Assembly (NCBI RefSeq): GCF_019459305.1
Contig: NZ_JAIBES010000015.1
Coordinates: 24,002 to 88,001, forward strand
Source: Sphingopyxis sp.
GTDB lineage: Bacteria > Pseudomonadota > Alphaproteobacteria > Sphingomonadales > Sphingomonadaceae
Reading direction: 5' to 3'
Length of the DNA: 64,000 nt
Positions 1 to 9,894 of the stretch are shown here, in pieces (positions within the stretch are counted from its first letter, which is position 1; each line of letters begins with the position of its first letter). Below the pieces are notes generated by a model. That model was not told the origin of the DNA. It worked only from the letters and a program-made list of their open reading frames with translations, and did no database searches. The position numbers and the translations under genes were made by a program.

Positions 1-89
1 TTGTCAGCAATGACGGCGCATGCTGTGTTACAGCAGCAAGGATATACGCTAAACCCGTTTTGAGCGAATATGGTGCATCTGGTCAAAGG

Positions 90-1466
90 CTAGCCGACCG
101 GGCAGTTATAAATTCCATCACTTCCTCGCTTGGCCGAGACCTGAATTTTATTGGTATCGCCCATTCCTATTGTCAGCACCGTCTCCATCCGTTGAAGAGC
201 GCTGGTGCCAGGTCGTTTGGGAAACAGCGGCGGACCGATTGGCAAGGGTAGGGATATTGTCGTTCCTACTACATCCTCAAAACGCGCAAGCGAGGCTTCA
301 GCAAGGCGCGACCAAATCATCGTCCGGCCAAGCGTATAAGTGCGTCTGCACCATGCCAGCAAGGAATTGGGGTCGGCAAACAGACTGTTGATGGCGGAGC
401 TGAACCCTGCACTATCTCCGAAACCGACCAGGCGTCCCAGCCCGCTAGCAAGCAATTTGCGGGCTTGAACATAGGGCGTCGAGACTATTGGCTTGCCCAA
501 TCCCACCGCATAAGCGAGCGTGCCTGATGTCACCTGCGCCCAGTTGAGTTACGGCGTCACGTAAACATCGGCGGCGGCAAAATAATCGAGCACGTCTTCG
601 GTATTGAAAAAGGCATCGATGAAGCGAACATAGTTTGTCATGCTCAGGTCTTCGGCGAGCGCAATCAGGGACTCTCGATAGGACTAGCCATTTTGCGCGA
701 TGCAATGCGGATGCGACGTACCAAGGACAAGATAAAGTGCGCCGGGATTTCGCGCGATAATATCCGGCATCGCAGCGATCATCGTCTCGATTCCTTTCCC
801 GAGCGAAAGCAAGGCGAAGGTCAGGATCACATCGCAAGTTTCAAGGCCCAGCTTCACCTTCATCGATGTAGTAGATGTGAATGGCCTGTCCGGTATCCCG
901 TGAGGAACGACCACGACTTGATCCGGGTCTGCTCCATAGGGTTCGAGTAGAATCATCCGCGCGGCATCAGCCATGACGATGATCGTCTCGCAACCGTCCA
1001 TCAGCGCCAGCGTTACACGCCTCTAGTCAGGATCAGGCTCGGCCAGAACGGTATGAAGCGCGACTGCTACTGGCACCTTCATCCGGCCTATCAGGGACAG
1101 GATATAATCACCTGCTCTGCCGCCAAATATGCCGAACTCGTGCTGAATCCAGATCATATCAGCGCCGCTCGCCGTAATGCCGCGGGCGGCGCGTGCATAG
1201 GACGCCAACTCATCTTGGTTTATCAACCCACTGATGCGATCTGGGTAAGCATAATGTTTGCCCGGATCGTTCAGCGCCCAGATATCGACCTTAATGTCGG
1301 GATAGCGCAGTGCCATCGCTTGGGAGACATCAGTGGTATAAGTCGCGATGCCACACCGCCGCGGGAGATGGTTGCCGATCAACGCGATATGCCTTACGCG
1401 ATTGCGGTCTGGAACAGAGATTTCGAATGCTAGTCTAGGTTCCTGAGCAGGCGGCGTAGTTTTCAT
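90..1466 (-). pseudogene. Family-4 glycosyltransferase, broken by three in-frame stops
   Basis: One continuous frame runs from an ATG at 1466 down to 90 and reads as a GT-B fold glycosyltransferase: N-terminal Rossmann start (HIALIGNHLPRRCGIATYT), then an IWIQHEFGIFGG segment, a VVVPHGIPDRPF segment in the middle, and a C-terminal donor-site region (TSGTLAYAVGLGKPIVSTPY). The frame is interrupted by TAG at 1025-1023, TAG at 686-684 and TAA at 551-549, and similarity-like reading continues across all three without any frame change. Such enzymes transfer sugars from nucleotide donors; the acceptor here is unknown. As written the gene cannot make a full protein. Three point mutations, or base-call errors, are the simplest explanation. 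Its start overlaps the stop of a small upstream ORF by 4 bases. Confidence 0.75.
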
Positions 1467-1612
1467 TGGCTAGTCGTTCGAAGAATTGCGGTTTTGCTAC
1501 CTTTCGCCTTGGCCTTTTGCAGCCAACCCAACCATTCCTGATAGCGAGGTCGTTCGCCCACAATCCGTATTGGCACGTATTTGCTAGCGTCGAGCCATGC
1601 ATGCTTCAACAT
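1463..1612 (-). CDS. Small ORF of 49 residues, unknown function
   Basis: This short frame begins MLKHAWLDASKYVPIRIVGE and ends in ATTSQ-like residues (RTTSQ), with a TGA that overlaps the ATG of the downstream glycosyltransferase in an ATGA junction, which is the usual sign of translational coupling. It is basic, rich in Lys, Arg and Trp, and has no signal peptide or membrane segment. The same frame is open upstream to the stop of the ion-channel pseudogene at 1651-1649, so it could also be the tail of a larger broken gene. I do not recognise the family. The coupling and codon use are the only support. Confidence 0.35.
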   Translation of the reverse strand: MLKHAWLDASKYVPIRIVGERPRYQEWLGWLQKAKAKGSKTAILRTTSQ

Positions 1613-1648
1613 GCCTTGTTCTGGGTTGCCCGCATCACGTCCATTGGC

Positions 1649-2065
1649 TCAGCGCCGTAGCCGGGCGACCACAGTGACAAAGAAGGCCGCTGACCAGCCG
1701 AGTAGCAGAACGCCGTTGACTCCTTCAATCGCCCCGACAACGCGTCAACGTTTAACCATGTCGGCATCGTCGAAACCGATCCCGGCATAGGTGATCGTTG
1801 AGTAATACGCCGCAGCCTCAAGATCAGCGACCGCCCCGAGCAGCAGATAGACAGCGCCGTAAAGCCAATTCTCGATGCCGTGAAGCGTGAACAGCGCCAA
1901 TACGATTGCGAGAATGAGAACAGCATGTCGAAGCGAGAAATGGTGATGTGCTTCGGTTTTGCTCGGATCGAACCGCAAAACTCTGGCAAGCATGGCAATG
2001 CCAGCGCCATGCATCAGTACGGTGAGCACCACCATCACCGTTGCAAGGGCCAGCTGATCAAACAT
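1649..2065 (-). pseudogene. Two-TM ion channel (Ion_trans_2-like) with internal TGA
   Basis: The frame starts MFDQLALATVMVVLTVLMHG and shows hydrophobic helices, a pore-like segment (YSTITYAGIGFDD) and a last helix (VNGVLLLGWSAAFFVTVVA). A TGA at 1747-1745, codon 107, separates the pore from the last helix, and the frame then stays open to a TGA at 1651-1649. Related small membrane proteins have this pore-helix layout with Trp or another residue at the interrupted place. The selectivity-filter-like stretch differs from the canonical TVGYGD, so ion specificity is unknown. As written, the product would lack its final transmembrane helix. Confidence 0.6.
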
Positions 2066-2071
2066 CCAGCG

Positions 2072-2252
2072 CTATGGTTTCGCGCAACTGTTCATTCCGA
2101 AAATGGAGTAAGCCGGACATCGCCCGACCAAGCCGGTCACCAGGGGAATGAGTCCGATCCAGCCAAGCTGGGTCTGCGGGCCAATGAAGACCAGCGCAAT
2201 CGACGAGTGGAACAGCGCATCCTGTATCCGTATTGTCCCTGATGTAGCTCAC
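2072..2252 (-). pseudogene. DUF2892 small membrane protein, frameshifted N-terminus
   Basis: The frame ending at the TAG at 2074-2072 reads IALVFIGPQTQLGWIGLIPL followed by TGLVGRCPAYSIFGMNSC, the typical hydrophobic hairpin and CPAYS-x5-C ending of DUF2892 (YgaP-like) inner-membrane proteins. No usable start exists in that frame: an in-frame TGA lies just upstream. The usual N-terminal motif (NTD, then R-I) is found in the neighbouring frame starting at an ATG at 2252 (MSYIRDNTD). A one- or two-base change near 2225 would join the two halves. It lies directly before the ion-channel pseudogene on the same strand. Confidence 0.5.
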
Positions 2253-2324
2253 TCTTTGGTCCGACTAGACTTCAATCCTATTCAACAGCCACCTCTCCAA
2301 GGTCGGCTTGCTAGGAGACAGAAA

Positions 2325-3140
2325 TTGAAATCGGTACTTCTTCACGTTCAAGACGATGATGGCATGGAATCGCGTTTACAAACAGCATTGTCAATTGTCC
2401 GATCTTCAAACGGGCATCTTTCATGTCTGCATGTTACCCCGATCAACGCCTATGTCGCTTTTGATAATTTCGGCGGTACGTTCGTGATGAATGACATCAT
2501 GAAGGCGCTTGAAGAGCAAGAAGCCAGAATGAGGTCCAAGATTGAAGCGCATCTGACCCATGAGGACGTTGCTTGGTCCTATGATCAGACAACTTCGGAC
2601 GCTACCCACGCGCTGGTCAGTCACGGAGCACTCGCTGATATCATCATCGTCGGAAGGTCGCGCCACAGCCAAATCGCAGCCTATCCCGCCTTGGCCATGT
2701 TTGGTGACTTATTGAAGGCGTCACGCACACCCATCTTGGTGCAACCTGAAGGAAACAAAGGCTTGGACCCGGTTGGCACGGCGGTTGTCGCGTGGAACGG
2801 CAGTTTCGAAGCCGGTAACGCTCTGCGCGCTGCACTACCGCTTTTGCAGCAGGCGTCCGCTGTACATATTGTCGCAATCGACGAAGCAAAAGATCTCGAT
2901 TTTCCGTCGCTCGATGCGTCTGAATATCTTTCTCGTCACAATATTTCGTCGGAAGTGATTAGTGACAGCAAGGGTTCGTATACGGTTGCCGAGAAACTTG
3001 TCGCGACGGCTCAGACACTCGATGCCAGCTATCTGGTCATGGGGGCTTACGGTCATAGCCGCGCACGCGAATACTGGTTCGGGGGTGTAACGCGAAGCAC
3101 GCTTGTTGAATGTCCGGTTCCGCTTATCCTGTCGCGCTAG
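2325..3140 (+). CDS. Universal stress protein, tandem UspA domains
   Basis: A 271-residue cytoplasmic protein made of two UspA folds. The second domain keeps the ATP-binding signature G-x2-G-x9-G (MGAYGHSRAREYWFGGVTRS) and ends ECPVPLILSR; the first has VVGRSRHSQ-like residues (IIVGRSRHSQIA). The frame is open upstream to 2148, but the family starts at KSVLLHV, and a TTG at 2325 is preceded by a good ribosome site (aggagac, 2313-2319). Members of this family support survival under starvation, oxygen limitation and oxidative stress. Its neighbour is an MBL hydrolase 30 bases downstream on the same strand, and FixL/FixJ follow, which fits a microaerobic stress role. Confidence 0.85.
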   Translation: MKSVLLHVQDDDGMESRLQTALSIVRSSNGHLSCLHVTPINAYVAFDNFGGTFVMNDIMKALEEQEARMRSKIEAHLTHEDVAWSYDQTTSDATHALVSHGALADIIIVGRSRHSQIAAYPALAMFGDLLKASRTPILVQPEGNKGLDPVGTAVVAWNGSFEAGNALRAALPLLQQASAVHIVAIDEAKDLDFPSLDASEYLSRHNISSEVISDSKGSYTVAEKLVATAQTLDASYLVMGAYGHSRAREYWFGGVTRSTLVECPVPLILSR

Positions 3141-3169
3141 AGCAAACAATCAGTTCAGAGGCCATCGGC

Positions 3170-4726
3170 ATGAAACCATTGGAAGTCCTCTTTCACGGGG
3201 CAGCAGGAACCGTCACCGGCTCGTGTTTTGAAATTCGAAGTGAAAGCAAAGTCATCATTATCGACTGCGGGATGTTTCAGGGCACGCGCACGCTGGAGGC
3301 GCTCAACCATGAGAAGCTACCCTTTGACGTGTCGGCAGTCACTGCAGTTATCCTGACCCATGCCCATCTCGACCATAGCGGACGATTGCCCTATCTGGTC
3401 GCAAGCGGATGTAGGGCCCCTATCTGGACCACTGAACCAACCGCCGACATCATTGAGCCCCTGTTGCTGGACTCAGCAAAACTCCAAGTGGCCGATGCAG
3501 AGCGTCGCAACCAGAGACCGGATCGGTTGGGGTTTGCTCCCTTTGTGCCGCTTTACACTGCTGACGATGTAGCCACATGTCTCGGTCAGACTCGTGAAGC
3601 CATGTATCGTACTTGGAACGACCTTGGCGATGGTGATGGCTTCCGGCTTTGGGATGCCCGACACATTGTTGGATCGGCATCGGTTGAACTTAGACTGTCC
3701 GGCGTGCGGATATTGTTCTCGGGCGATATTGGCGGTGGGTCTGCTATACCGTGTCCATCGGTCGAACTGGGTGGTTATGACCATATCATTTGTGAATCCA
3801 CTTATGGCAACCGCCACCGCGCGCCCGTTTTGATTAGCGACCGCCGCGAACAGCTTGCTGTACATGTCGAGGACGTGCTGAAGCGCGGGGGTAATCTTTT
3901 GATCCCGGCCTTCGCGGTTGAACGGACACAGGTTATTCTGGAGGACCTTGCTTCGCTGTTTGAAGCGAAGCGACTGGGCTCGATTAGTGTCTTCGTCGAC
4001 TCCCCGCTTGCCGAGCGTATCACACGTGCAACGTTGCGGCATCGACACGGTGGTTTTGATCTGATCGATCATCCCAATATCAGGTTCGTGCATGATACCG
4101 CAGAATCGAAGAAGTTGAACAGCATAACCGGCGCAGTGATCATAGCCGGGTCGGGAATGTGCCAAGGCGGGCGCATCCGGCACCATTTGCTTCACAATTT
4201 GCCTCATCCCAAGGCACGGGTGTTGTTTGTTGGCTTTCTCGCTCATGGGACGCTTGGTGCTGTCTTGCGAGATGGCGCCCATCATGTTCGGATTTCTGGA
4301 AATGACGTTCCGGTTCGTGCCGAGGTCAAGGCACTTGAGTCCTATTCGACACATGCAGATCGTTCGGCACTGCTTGAGTGGCTGATAGCACGCGCGCCAG
4401 TTTCCGGTTCTATTTTTCTTGTCCACGGCGAAAATGAGTCACTCTCAACCTTGGCAAATGATGTCAGGGCGACGACTGGTTTTGGTGCGGTGATCATCCC
4501 TGAGCTTGGCAGCGCTTGGGAACTAAGGCCTGGGCGGGTCGCTCAAAATGTCGGAGCACCACGCGCTGATGCCAAAGCTCTAATCGCCCCGCAGGATTGG
4601 GTTTCTGGTCTCGCCGACATTGAATCCGGCCTTGGAGACAGGCTGCGTGCTTTGCCCTCCGATGCTGCTCGCGAACGCGCTGTCGCGTCGATCCAGCGCG
4701 CGCTCGAACGCGTTGAGGGACAATAA
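3170..4726 (+). CDS. MBL-fold / beta-CASP metallo-hydrolase (RNA-processing type)
   Basis: A 518-residue cytoplasmic enzyme. The metallo-beta-lactamase core shows the zinc motif THAHLDHSGRLPYL near residues 63-76, a later GDIGGG metal loop, the beta-CASP insertion (NLLIPAFAVERTQVIL), and a C-terminal RMMBL segment (YSTHADRSALLEWL, then FLVHGE). This order matches the CPSF73-like bacterial MBL family whose members cut RNA or related phosphodiesters; the substrate here is not known. Start ATG 3170 gives MKPLEVLFHGAAGTVTGSC, the normal family start. It follows the universal stress gene closely and probably shares its transcript. Confidence 0.85.
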   Translation: MKPLEVLFHGAAGTVTGSCFEIRSESKVIIIDCGMFQGTRTLEALNHEKLPFDVSAVTAVILTHAHLDHSGRLPYLVASGCRAPIWTTEPTADIIEPLLLDSAKLQVADAERRNQRPDRLGFAPFVPLYTADDVATCLGQTREAMYRTWNDLGDGDGFRLWDARHIVGSASVELRLSGVRILFSGDIGGGSAIPCPSVELGGYDHIICESTYGNRHRAPVLISDRREQLAVHVEDVLKRGGNLLIPAFAVERTQVILEDLASLFEAKRLGSISVFVDSPLAERITRATLRHRHGGFDLIDHPNIRFVHDTAESKKLNSITGAVIIAGSGMCQGGRIRHHLLHNLPHPKARVLFVGFLAHGTLGAVLRDGAHHVRISGNDVPVRAEVKALESYSTHADRSALLEWLIARAPVSGSIFLVHGENESLSTLANDVRATTGFGAVIIPELGSAWELRPGRVAQNVGAPRADAKALIAPQDWVSGLADIESGLGDRLRALPSDAARERAVASIQRALERVEGQ

Positions 4727-4832
4727 AGGGTTTCACATAGGGATGGTTCCCGATTTTGCAGGGCCAGAAACTTGGTCAGACACGCACGATTAGGTTGAAA
4801 CCAGATCGCCCTCAAGATCAAGGAGAATAGTC

Positions 4833-5483
4833 ATGAAGACCGACAGTCAATTGCAACAGGACGTGGTGGATGAACTGCAATGGGAACCGCGCGTCGACCA
4901 CGCCAATATCGGTGTTGCCGCCTAGGATGGCGTTGTAACGCTGTCCGGCTTTGTCGCCAGATATACCTCCAAAATTGCCGCCGAAAAGGCCGCGCGTCGC
5001 GTCAAGGGTGTGCGCGGCCTTACTGAAGAAATCGAGGTTCGCTTACCGAGTGACCCCAAGGCATCTGACCCAGAAATTGCCAAACGCATTGCTGACATGT
5101 TCGACTGGAGTGTAACAATCCATCGGGACATGATCGCGGTGAAGGTTGAGCATCGTTGGGTTACACTGAGCGGCACGGTAGATTATCACTTCCACCGCCA
5201 GTCAGCCAAAGATCTTGCGTCACGCATCACCGGCGTCAAAGGCGTGACCAACCTTGTCGAAGTCAAGACGCGTCCGTCGCCGAGCGATGTGAAGGATCGG
5301 ATTGTGGCCGCGTTCAAGCGCAATGCCGATCTGGACGCGAGCACGATCACCGTTATGACCGATGGCAGTACCGTCAGGCTCGGTGGCCAAGTCCACGCTT
5401 GGTACGAGCGCCAGATTGCAGAGCGTGCGGCTTGGGCTGCTCCAGGCGTTAATCGCATTGAAGACAACATCACCGTTATCTAA
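4833..5483 (+). pseudogene. BON-domain (OsmY-like) protein with internal TAG
   Basis: From the ATG at 4833 (after aaggaga, 4819-4825) the frame codes for about 216 residues with three BON repeats, each marked by a V-T-L-S-G or V-R-L-G-G strand (DGVVTLSGF, HRWVTLSGTV, GSTVRLGGQV). Codon 31, TAG at 4923-4925, interrupts the first repeat directly before DGVVTLSG; relatives have a sense codon there. No signal peptide is visible. BON proteins bind phospholipid or polysaccharide and are often stress induced. An internal GTG at 5010 could restart translation and give a two-repeat product of 157 residues, so residual function is possible. Confidence 0.75.
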
Positions 5484-5676
5484 CTTCCGATTTTTCTTCA
5501 TTCGATACGAGGGGAAGGGGCGGGCCGCACTCATCAACGCGTGCGGGCCCATATATATCTATGGGGGTTCCGGTGGGGCGATCGAGAGCGGGATTGCGGC
5601 TTTCGCCCATATTGGGATCACAGCCGTAGATATCAGCACGATAGCCGTGTAGCGTCAAAGCAGGAGGTCGAGTCTA

Positions 5677-7206
5677 TTGGTTGGAAGCGAAATGGGATTT
5701 AGCCACGCGGACTATCTAAGCGCGATGGTCGCCACGCTGCCCGAGGCGATGGTTGTGGTCAGCCCTGATCACCAAATTGTCGATGTGAACCCGGCCTGCC
5801 TCGCGATGCTTGGCGCCACCTCAGTTGACGATATCCCTAATCGCTCGCCACTGTCGATCATCGCTATTCGTAGCCTTCCCAAATTTCGCAATCATTTTCT
5901 GGCAATTCTCGGCAATGACACATCGGGCATTGGCGCACCGCTTTTAATGGAACTGAACACGCTCAACGGCGGTACCAAGCAGATTGAATGCCGCATGGCT
6001 CCCCTCAAAAGCTCTGAAGGTGACATCATCGCGGTTATCGCAACAGCCCGCGACGTGAGCCGCCGAGAGGAGGCGCTGAAAGCGGCGGCCGATGGCGCTG
6101 CACTATTACAAGCCATACTCGCAACGGTTCCCGATGCGATGGTCGTGATTGACGAGCATTGCCTGATTACTTCCTTTAGCGCCGCCGCAGAAAAGCTGTT
6201 TGGTTTCGCCGAAGCCGAGGTTCTGGGGCTCAATGTCAACATGCTGATGCCTGAGCCACACAAGACCATACATGATGGCTATATCCAGCGCTATCTTCAA
6301 ACCAGCGAAAAACGGATCATTGGCATCGGGCGCACGGTCGAAGGGCAACGCCGCGACGGGACGGTTTTCCCGATGGAGCTATCCGTTGGCGAAGCGCGCA
6401 CGGGTGAGCACCGTGCTTTTACTGGTTTCATCCGTGATCTGACCGAGCGCCATGCGACCGAGGCGCAGCTGAACAAGGTTCAATCCGAACTGATCCACGC
6501 GTCACGCCTCAGCGCGGTCGGCACGCTCGCCTCGGCCCTCGCCCATGAGCTTAACCAGCCGCTCACAGCCGTCGCCAATTATGTTTCCGCTGGGCGCGAT
6601 ATGGTCGGCGGGGACAAGCCTGAAACTCAAGAAACGCTACGCGAGGCCTTGGATGAGGCGGCGAAGGAGGCAATCCGTGCGGGGCAGATTGTGCGCCGCC
6701 TGCGCGATTTTGTGTCCAAAGGGGAACTCGATATGCAAAATTTGTCGCTCGGCAAGCTGATCAACGACGCGACCACGCTAGGTCTGGTCGGTGCACGTGA
6801 ACAAGGAGTCGAATGGTGGATCGACATTGATCCCGACATCGACAATGTTCTGGCTGACCGCGTGCAAATACAACAAGTGATGGTCAATTTGATGCGCAAT
6901 GCGATCGAGGCCATGCACAAATCTACGACCAAACATCTGACCGTGAGAGCGCGCGGACATAAACAAAATCAGGTTGATATTTCGGTATCGGATACCGGGC
7001 ATGGCCTCTCTGATGAAATGGCAGGGCAATTGTTCCAACCCTTTGTCAGTTCTAAGGCACAGGGCATGGGCCTGGGCCTGTCGATCTGCCGCACTATCGT
7101 AGAAGCGCATGGCGGGAAACTGTCGGTCGCGCCCAATCCCGACGGCGGCACCATATTCCGTTTTACGCTAACGCGCGTTTCAAGGGAGAGCCAAAATGAC
7201 GACTGA
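5677..7206 (+). CDS. fixL: Oxygen-sensing histidine kinase FixL
   Basis: A 509-residue soluble kinase: PAS 1 (about 15-125), heme-PAS (about 140-265), HisKA (about 280-345) and HATPase (about 390-500). The heme-PAS keeps the proximal His in HDGYIQRY at residue 199 and the oxygen-contacting Arg in IIGIGR at residue 219, the two residues that define rhizobial FixL. The phospho-acceptor is H290 in AHELNQPL. In the family, oxygen binding to heme switches the kinase off. No transmembrane helices are present. A TTG at 5677 is favoured as start because aggagg lies at 5662-5667; an ATG at 5692 is the alternative. It overlaps fixJ by 11 bases. No FixK gene is in the window. Confidence 0.92.
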   Translation: MVGSEMGFSHADYLSAMVATLPEAMVVVSPDHQIVDVNPACLAMLGATSVDDIPNRSPLSIIAIRSLPKFRNHFLAILGNDTSGIGAPLLMELNTLNGGTKQIECRMAPLKSSEGDIIAVIATARDVSRREEALKAAADGAALLQAILATVPDAMVVIDEHCLITSFSAAAEKLFGFAEAEVLGLNVNMLMPEPHKTIHDGYIQRYLQTSEKRIIGIGRTVEGQRRDGTVFPMELSVGEARTGEHRAFTGFIRDLTERHATEAQLNKVQSELIHASRLSAVGTLASALAHELNQPLTAVANYVSAGRDMVGGDKPETQETLREALDEAAKEAIRAGQIVRRLRDFVSKGELDMQNLSLGKLINDATTLGLVGAREQGVEWWIDIDPDIDNVLADRVQIQQVMVNLMRNAIEAMHKSTTKHLTVRARGHKQNQVDISVSDTGHGLSDEMAGQLFQPFVSSKAQGMGLGLSICRTIVEAHGGKLSVAPNPDGGTIFRFTLTRVSRESQNDD

Positions 7207-7846
7207 AAAACTAATACACATTGTCGATGATGATCATGCTGTCCGCCGGTCAGCAGCGTTTATGCTGAAGCACGCCGGCTACCGCGTGGCATCCTACATT
7301 TCGGGCGTCGCATTCCTGAAGGACGCAAAGCATGCCGAGCGCGGCTGCGTACTGCTTGACGTTCGCATGCCGGAAATGGACGGACTGGAAGTTTTGCAGG
7401 AAATGAACACGATCGGGATCGATATGCCAATCGTGATCCTCACCGGTCACGGCGATGTCGACGTCGCGGTCAAAGCGATGCGTGCCGGGGCGGTCAACTT
7501 TATCGAGAAGCCCTATGAAAAGGAAACTTTGCTCTATGCGATTGAGGAGGCCATTAGTCGGCTTGACCGAAATCATGACAAGGATTTGAAGGCTGGTGAA
7601 GCCAGGGTGCGTCTGGCAAGCCTTACCGGGCGTGAACATGATGTGCTCGACGGGCTAGTCGCAGGATATCCGAACAAAACCATCGCCTTTGATCTCGGGA
7701 TTTCACCACGTACGGTCGAGATCTACCGAGCAAATATGATGGAGAAGCTCCGCGCGCGCAGTCTGTCCGAAGCGCTCCGTATTGCTTTTGCCGCTGAAGA
7801 TGGTTCGGAACCGGTTCTGCATATCCCAAGCGTCTCTGCGACCTAG
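7196..7846 (+). CDS. fixJ: Response regulator FixJ (receiver + LuxR-type HTH)
   Basis: A 216-residue cytoplasmic activator. The receiver has the acidic pocket D11-D13, phospho-acceptor D55 in [12 protein letters not shown] in ILTGHGD and the conserved Lys in EKPYEKE. The C-terminal GerE/LuxR helix-turn-helix reads [15 protein letters not shown] then [16 protein letters not shown]. It is translationally coupled to fixL by an 11-base overlap. FixL phosphorylates FixJ at low oxygen, and FixJ-P activates genes for microaerobic metabolism. Candidate targets nearby are the stress, heme and cytochrome genes; this is inference, since no FixJ or FixK site was convincingly found. Confidence 0.92.
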   Translation: MTTEKLIHIVDDDHAVRRSAAFMLKHAGYRVASYISGVAFLKDAKHAERGCVLLDVRMPEMDGLEVLQEMNTIGIDMPIVILTGHGDVDVAVKAMRAGAVNFIEKPYEKETLLYAIEEAISRLDRNHDKDLKAGEARVRLASLTGREHDVLDGLVAGYPNKTIAFDLGISPRTVEIYRANMMEKLRARSLSEALRIAFAAEDGSEPVLHIPSVSAT

Positions 7847-8007
7847 TTTAGCGCAGGCTTGGGATGGAAACGCAGTAGCGACGCAATGGCACACAACGAT
7901 GTGAATAAATCGCGCTGTTGCGCCAATCACTGTTCAACCGATTGAATCGGCTATTCGGCTTTCGCAATCCACTTCACGGAACCGAAATACCTGTTTCTTG
8001 ACACAAG

Positions 8008-8454
8008 CTATCGCGCGCTATTTTGTCTTGCCCAGCTCACAATTGATGCGGTCGACATCACACCGGACTGGCGTACAATTTCCTTGCCCTTGGAGAACAG
8101 GATCAGTGTGGGAAGAGAGCGAATGGCAAAACGAGCAGCGATTGTTTGTTCGGCCTCTGTGTCGAGCTTGCCCAGACGCATAAAGGGCTCAAGCTGCGCT
8201 GCAGCCTCAGCGAAAGCGGGCGCCATGTGCCGACAGGGGCCGCACCAGCCTGCCCAGAAATCGACGAGAAGTGGTATGTCGCTCTTGGAGGCATGGGCAT
8301 CGAAGTTTGTGGGCGCCAAGACAACAGGCTGCTTGCCAAAAAGCATCGATCCACAGCGGCCACATTTACCCCCTGCATTGAGCTTCTCGCGTGGAACCCG
8401 GTTGAGCGTTCCGCACGCTGGGCAGGCAATATTTGTCGCGTTGGTTTGTGTCAT
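8008..8454 (-). CDS. trxC: Thioredoxin 2 with N-terminal zinc ribbon
   Basis: A 148-residue cytoplasmic thioredoxin. The N-terminus carries two CxxC pairs (C11/C14 and C31/C34) typical of the zinc-binding domain of Trx2, followed by a thioredoxin fold with active site W70-C-G-P-C74 and the cis-proline segment RSLPTLILF. It reduces protein disulfides and is linked to oxidative-stress defence. The length matches TrxC. It stands on the opposite strand from fixLJ and convergent to it, with the sulfide:quinone oxidoreductase pseudogene upstream on the same strand. Confidence 0.9.
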   Translation of the reverse strand: MTQTNATNIACPACGTLNRVPREKLNAGGKCGRCGSMLFGKQPVVLAPTNFDAHASKSDIPLLVDFWAGWCGPCRHMAPAFAEAAAQLEPFMRLGKLDTEAEQTIAARFAIRSLPTLILFSKGKEIVRQSGVMSTASIVSWARQNSAR

Positions 8455-8573
8455 GGATACAACTCTTATATGTCAACCGGGCACGCAGGAAGCCAAGTTA
8501 AAATCACAAAATGAAAGCGGGATACCATTGTCAACAATGCCTCGTTTCTGAAGTGGAGTAGCGCGTCGACAGT

Positions 8574-9894
8574 TCAACGCGCCAACATTGAGCTGCTCTC
8601 GTCGGTTTTCAACTTTTCAAGCCCGATCAGTTTGAGCGCCAAACTCTCATAAAAGGGCTCGCTTTCACCCTTTCGAATCTTGCGCAGAAAATACTTCTCG
8701 AACCCAATCTTTCCAAGATGCACCCATCGGCCGTGACCTGACCAGTTTCGATTGTGGGGGCGGTATCTGGGGCTCAGCGATAAAAGCGACCCCATTGTCG
8801 CCAAAATCGGCCAGGCACAATGCGTTCCAAGTCGCCTGTGCACTTGGCTCTTACCCGTTGACCAGCGACTCCAGATTATGGGCTATGGCAGTCGCCATGC
8901 TTTCGATCATGAAGCAGGTCTTGGGGACGCCGACTGGAACGGGTGTTGGTCCCGTTGGCGGTATTGCAACACAGACGCCAAGCGCGAAGATGTTGGGGAA
9001 GGTCTTGCTGCGCTGATACTCGTCAACCAGCACAAAGCCGCGAGGGCTGGTCAGGCCTTCAATGCCGAATATTGCCGGGATGCCGCGAAAGGCGGGGAGC
9101 ATCATGGCATATTTGAAAGGCACGTCATGGGTCTTACAAACCGCGCCATCGGGTCCGATCTCATCGGCATGCAGCATGTTGGGTTCGACCGACGTAGTTT
9201 TCGCATTGGTTGTCCACTTTATGTGGCGTTCACGGAGTTCGCTTTCGAGCACGGATTTGGTATCACCGACACCGTCCAACCCGAGACGCCCGACATAGGG
9301 TTCGGGCGTCACCAAGGTGATCGGCACGCGGTCGCGGATTTCGCGGCGGCGCAGCTCAGTGTCGAGGATCATCACAAATTCATAGACCGGACCAAAACAG
9401 GATGCGCCCGGTGCCGCGCCAACGATGATCGGGCCGGGATCCTTGCAGAAGCTCTCAAACGCCTTTGCTGTGTCTTCGGCATGCGCCGTCTTGCAAACAG
9501 ATACCGTGTAGCCGCCATCCAGGCCAAGGCCGGTAATTTCGTCAAAGGCAAGGTCAGAACCAGTCGCAATCACGAGATAGTCATAGGCGACTGATTGACC
9601 ATCGTTGAGTTTAACGCGGTTCTCCGCTGAATGCAGTCGTTTTCCGCTAGGGGTTGTAAACGCGATCTTTTGTTTCTCGAAGACAGGGGAGAGTTTGACT
9701 TGCACGGCGTCGGACGTGCGCCAGCCGATCGCAACCCAGGGATTGGAAAGCAGGAAGGAGAAGCGTTCACTATCGGAGATCACCGACACATGCGCCTTGC
9801 CTTGAACCGCTTCCATTATTTCAAAGGCCGCAATCGTGCCGCCAAGGCCTGCGCCCAAGATGACAATACGCGGCAGTGCAGATTGGTTTGACAT
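8574..9894 (-). pseudogene. Sulfide:quinone oxidoreductase, nonsense plus frameshift near C-terminus
   Basis: The first 347 codons form a clear FAD/NAD(P)-fold SQR: GxGxxG at IVILGAGLGGTIAAFE, redox Cys candidates in SVCKTAHAED, GAAPGASCFGP and GVCVAIPP, and the typical GPTPVPVGVPKTCFMIE segment. A TAA at 8853-8851 stops it, but the same frame continues ATWNALCLADFGDNGVAFIA, then shifts by one base in a five-G run at 8756-8760 into WVHLGKIGFEKYFLRKIR, the normal SQR C-terminal tail, ending at 8574. SQR oxidises sulfide to polysulfide and passes electrons to quinone at the membrane. Loss of the amphipathic tail probably prevents membrane docking. Both defects could be mutations or sequencing errors. 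Confidence 0.8.

Noticed and set aside
90..9894. Stop-codon read-through or an alternative genetic code
   Set aside because: TAG, TAA and TGA all occur inside genes, yet all intact genes in the window use the same codons as ordinary stops.
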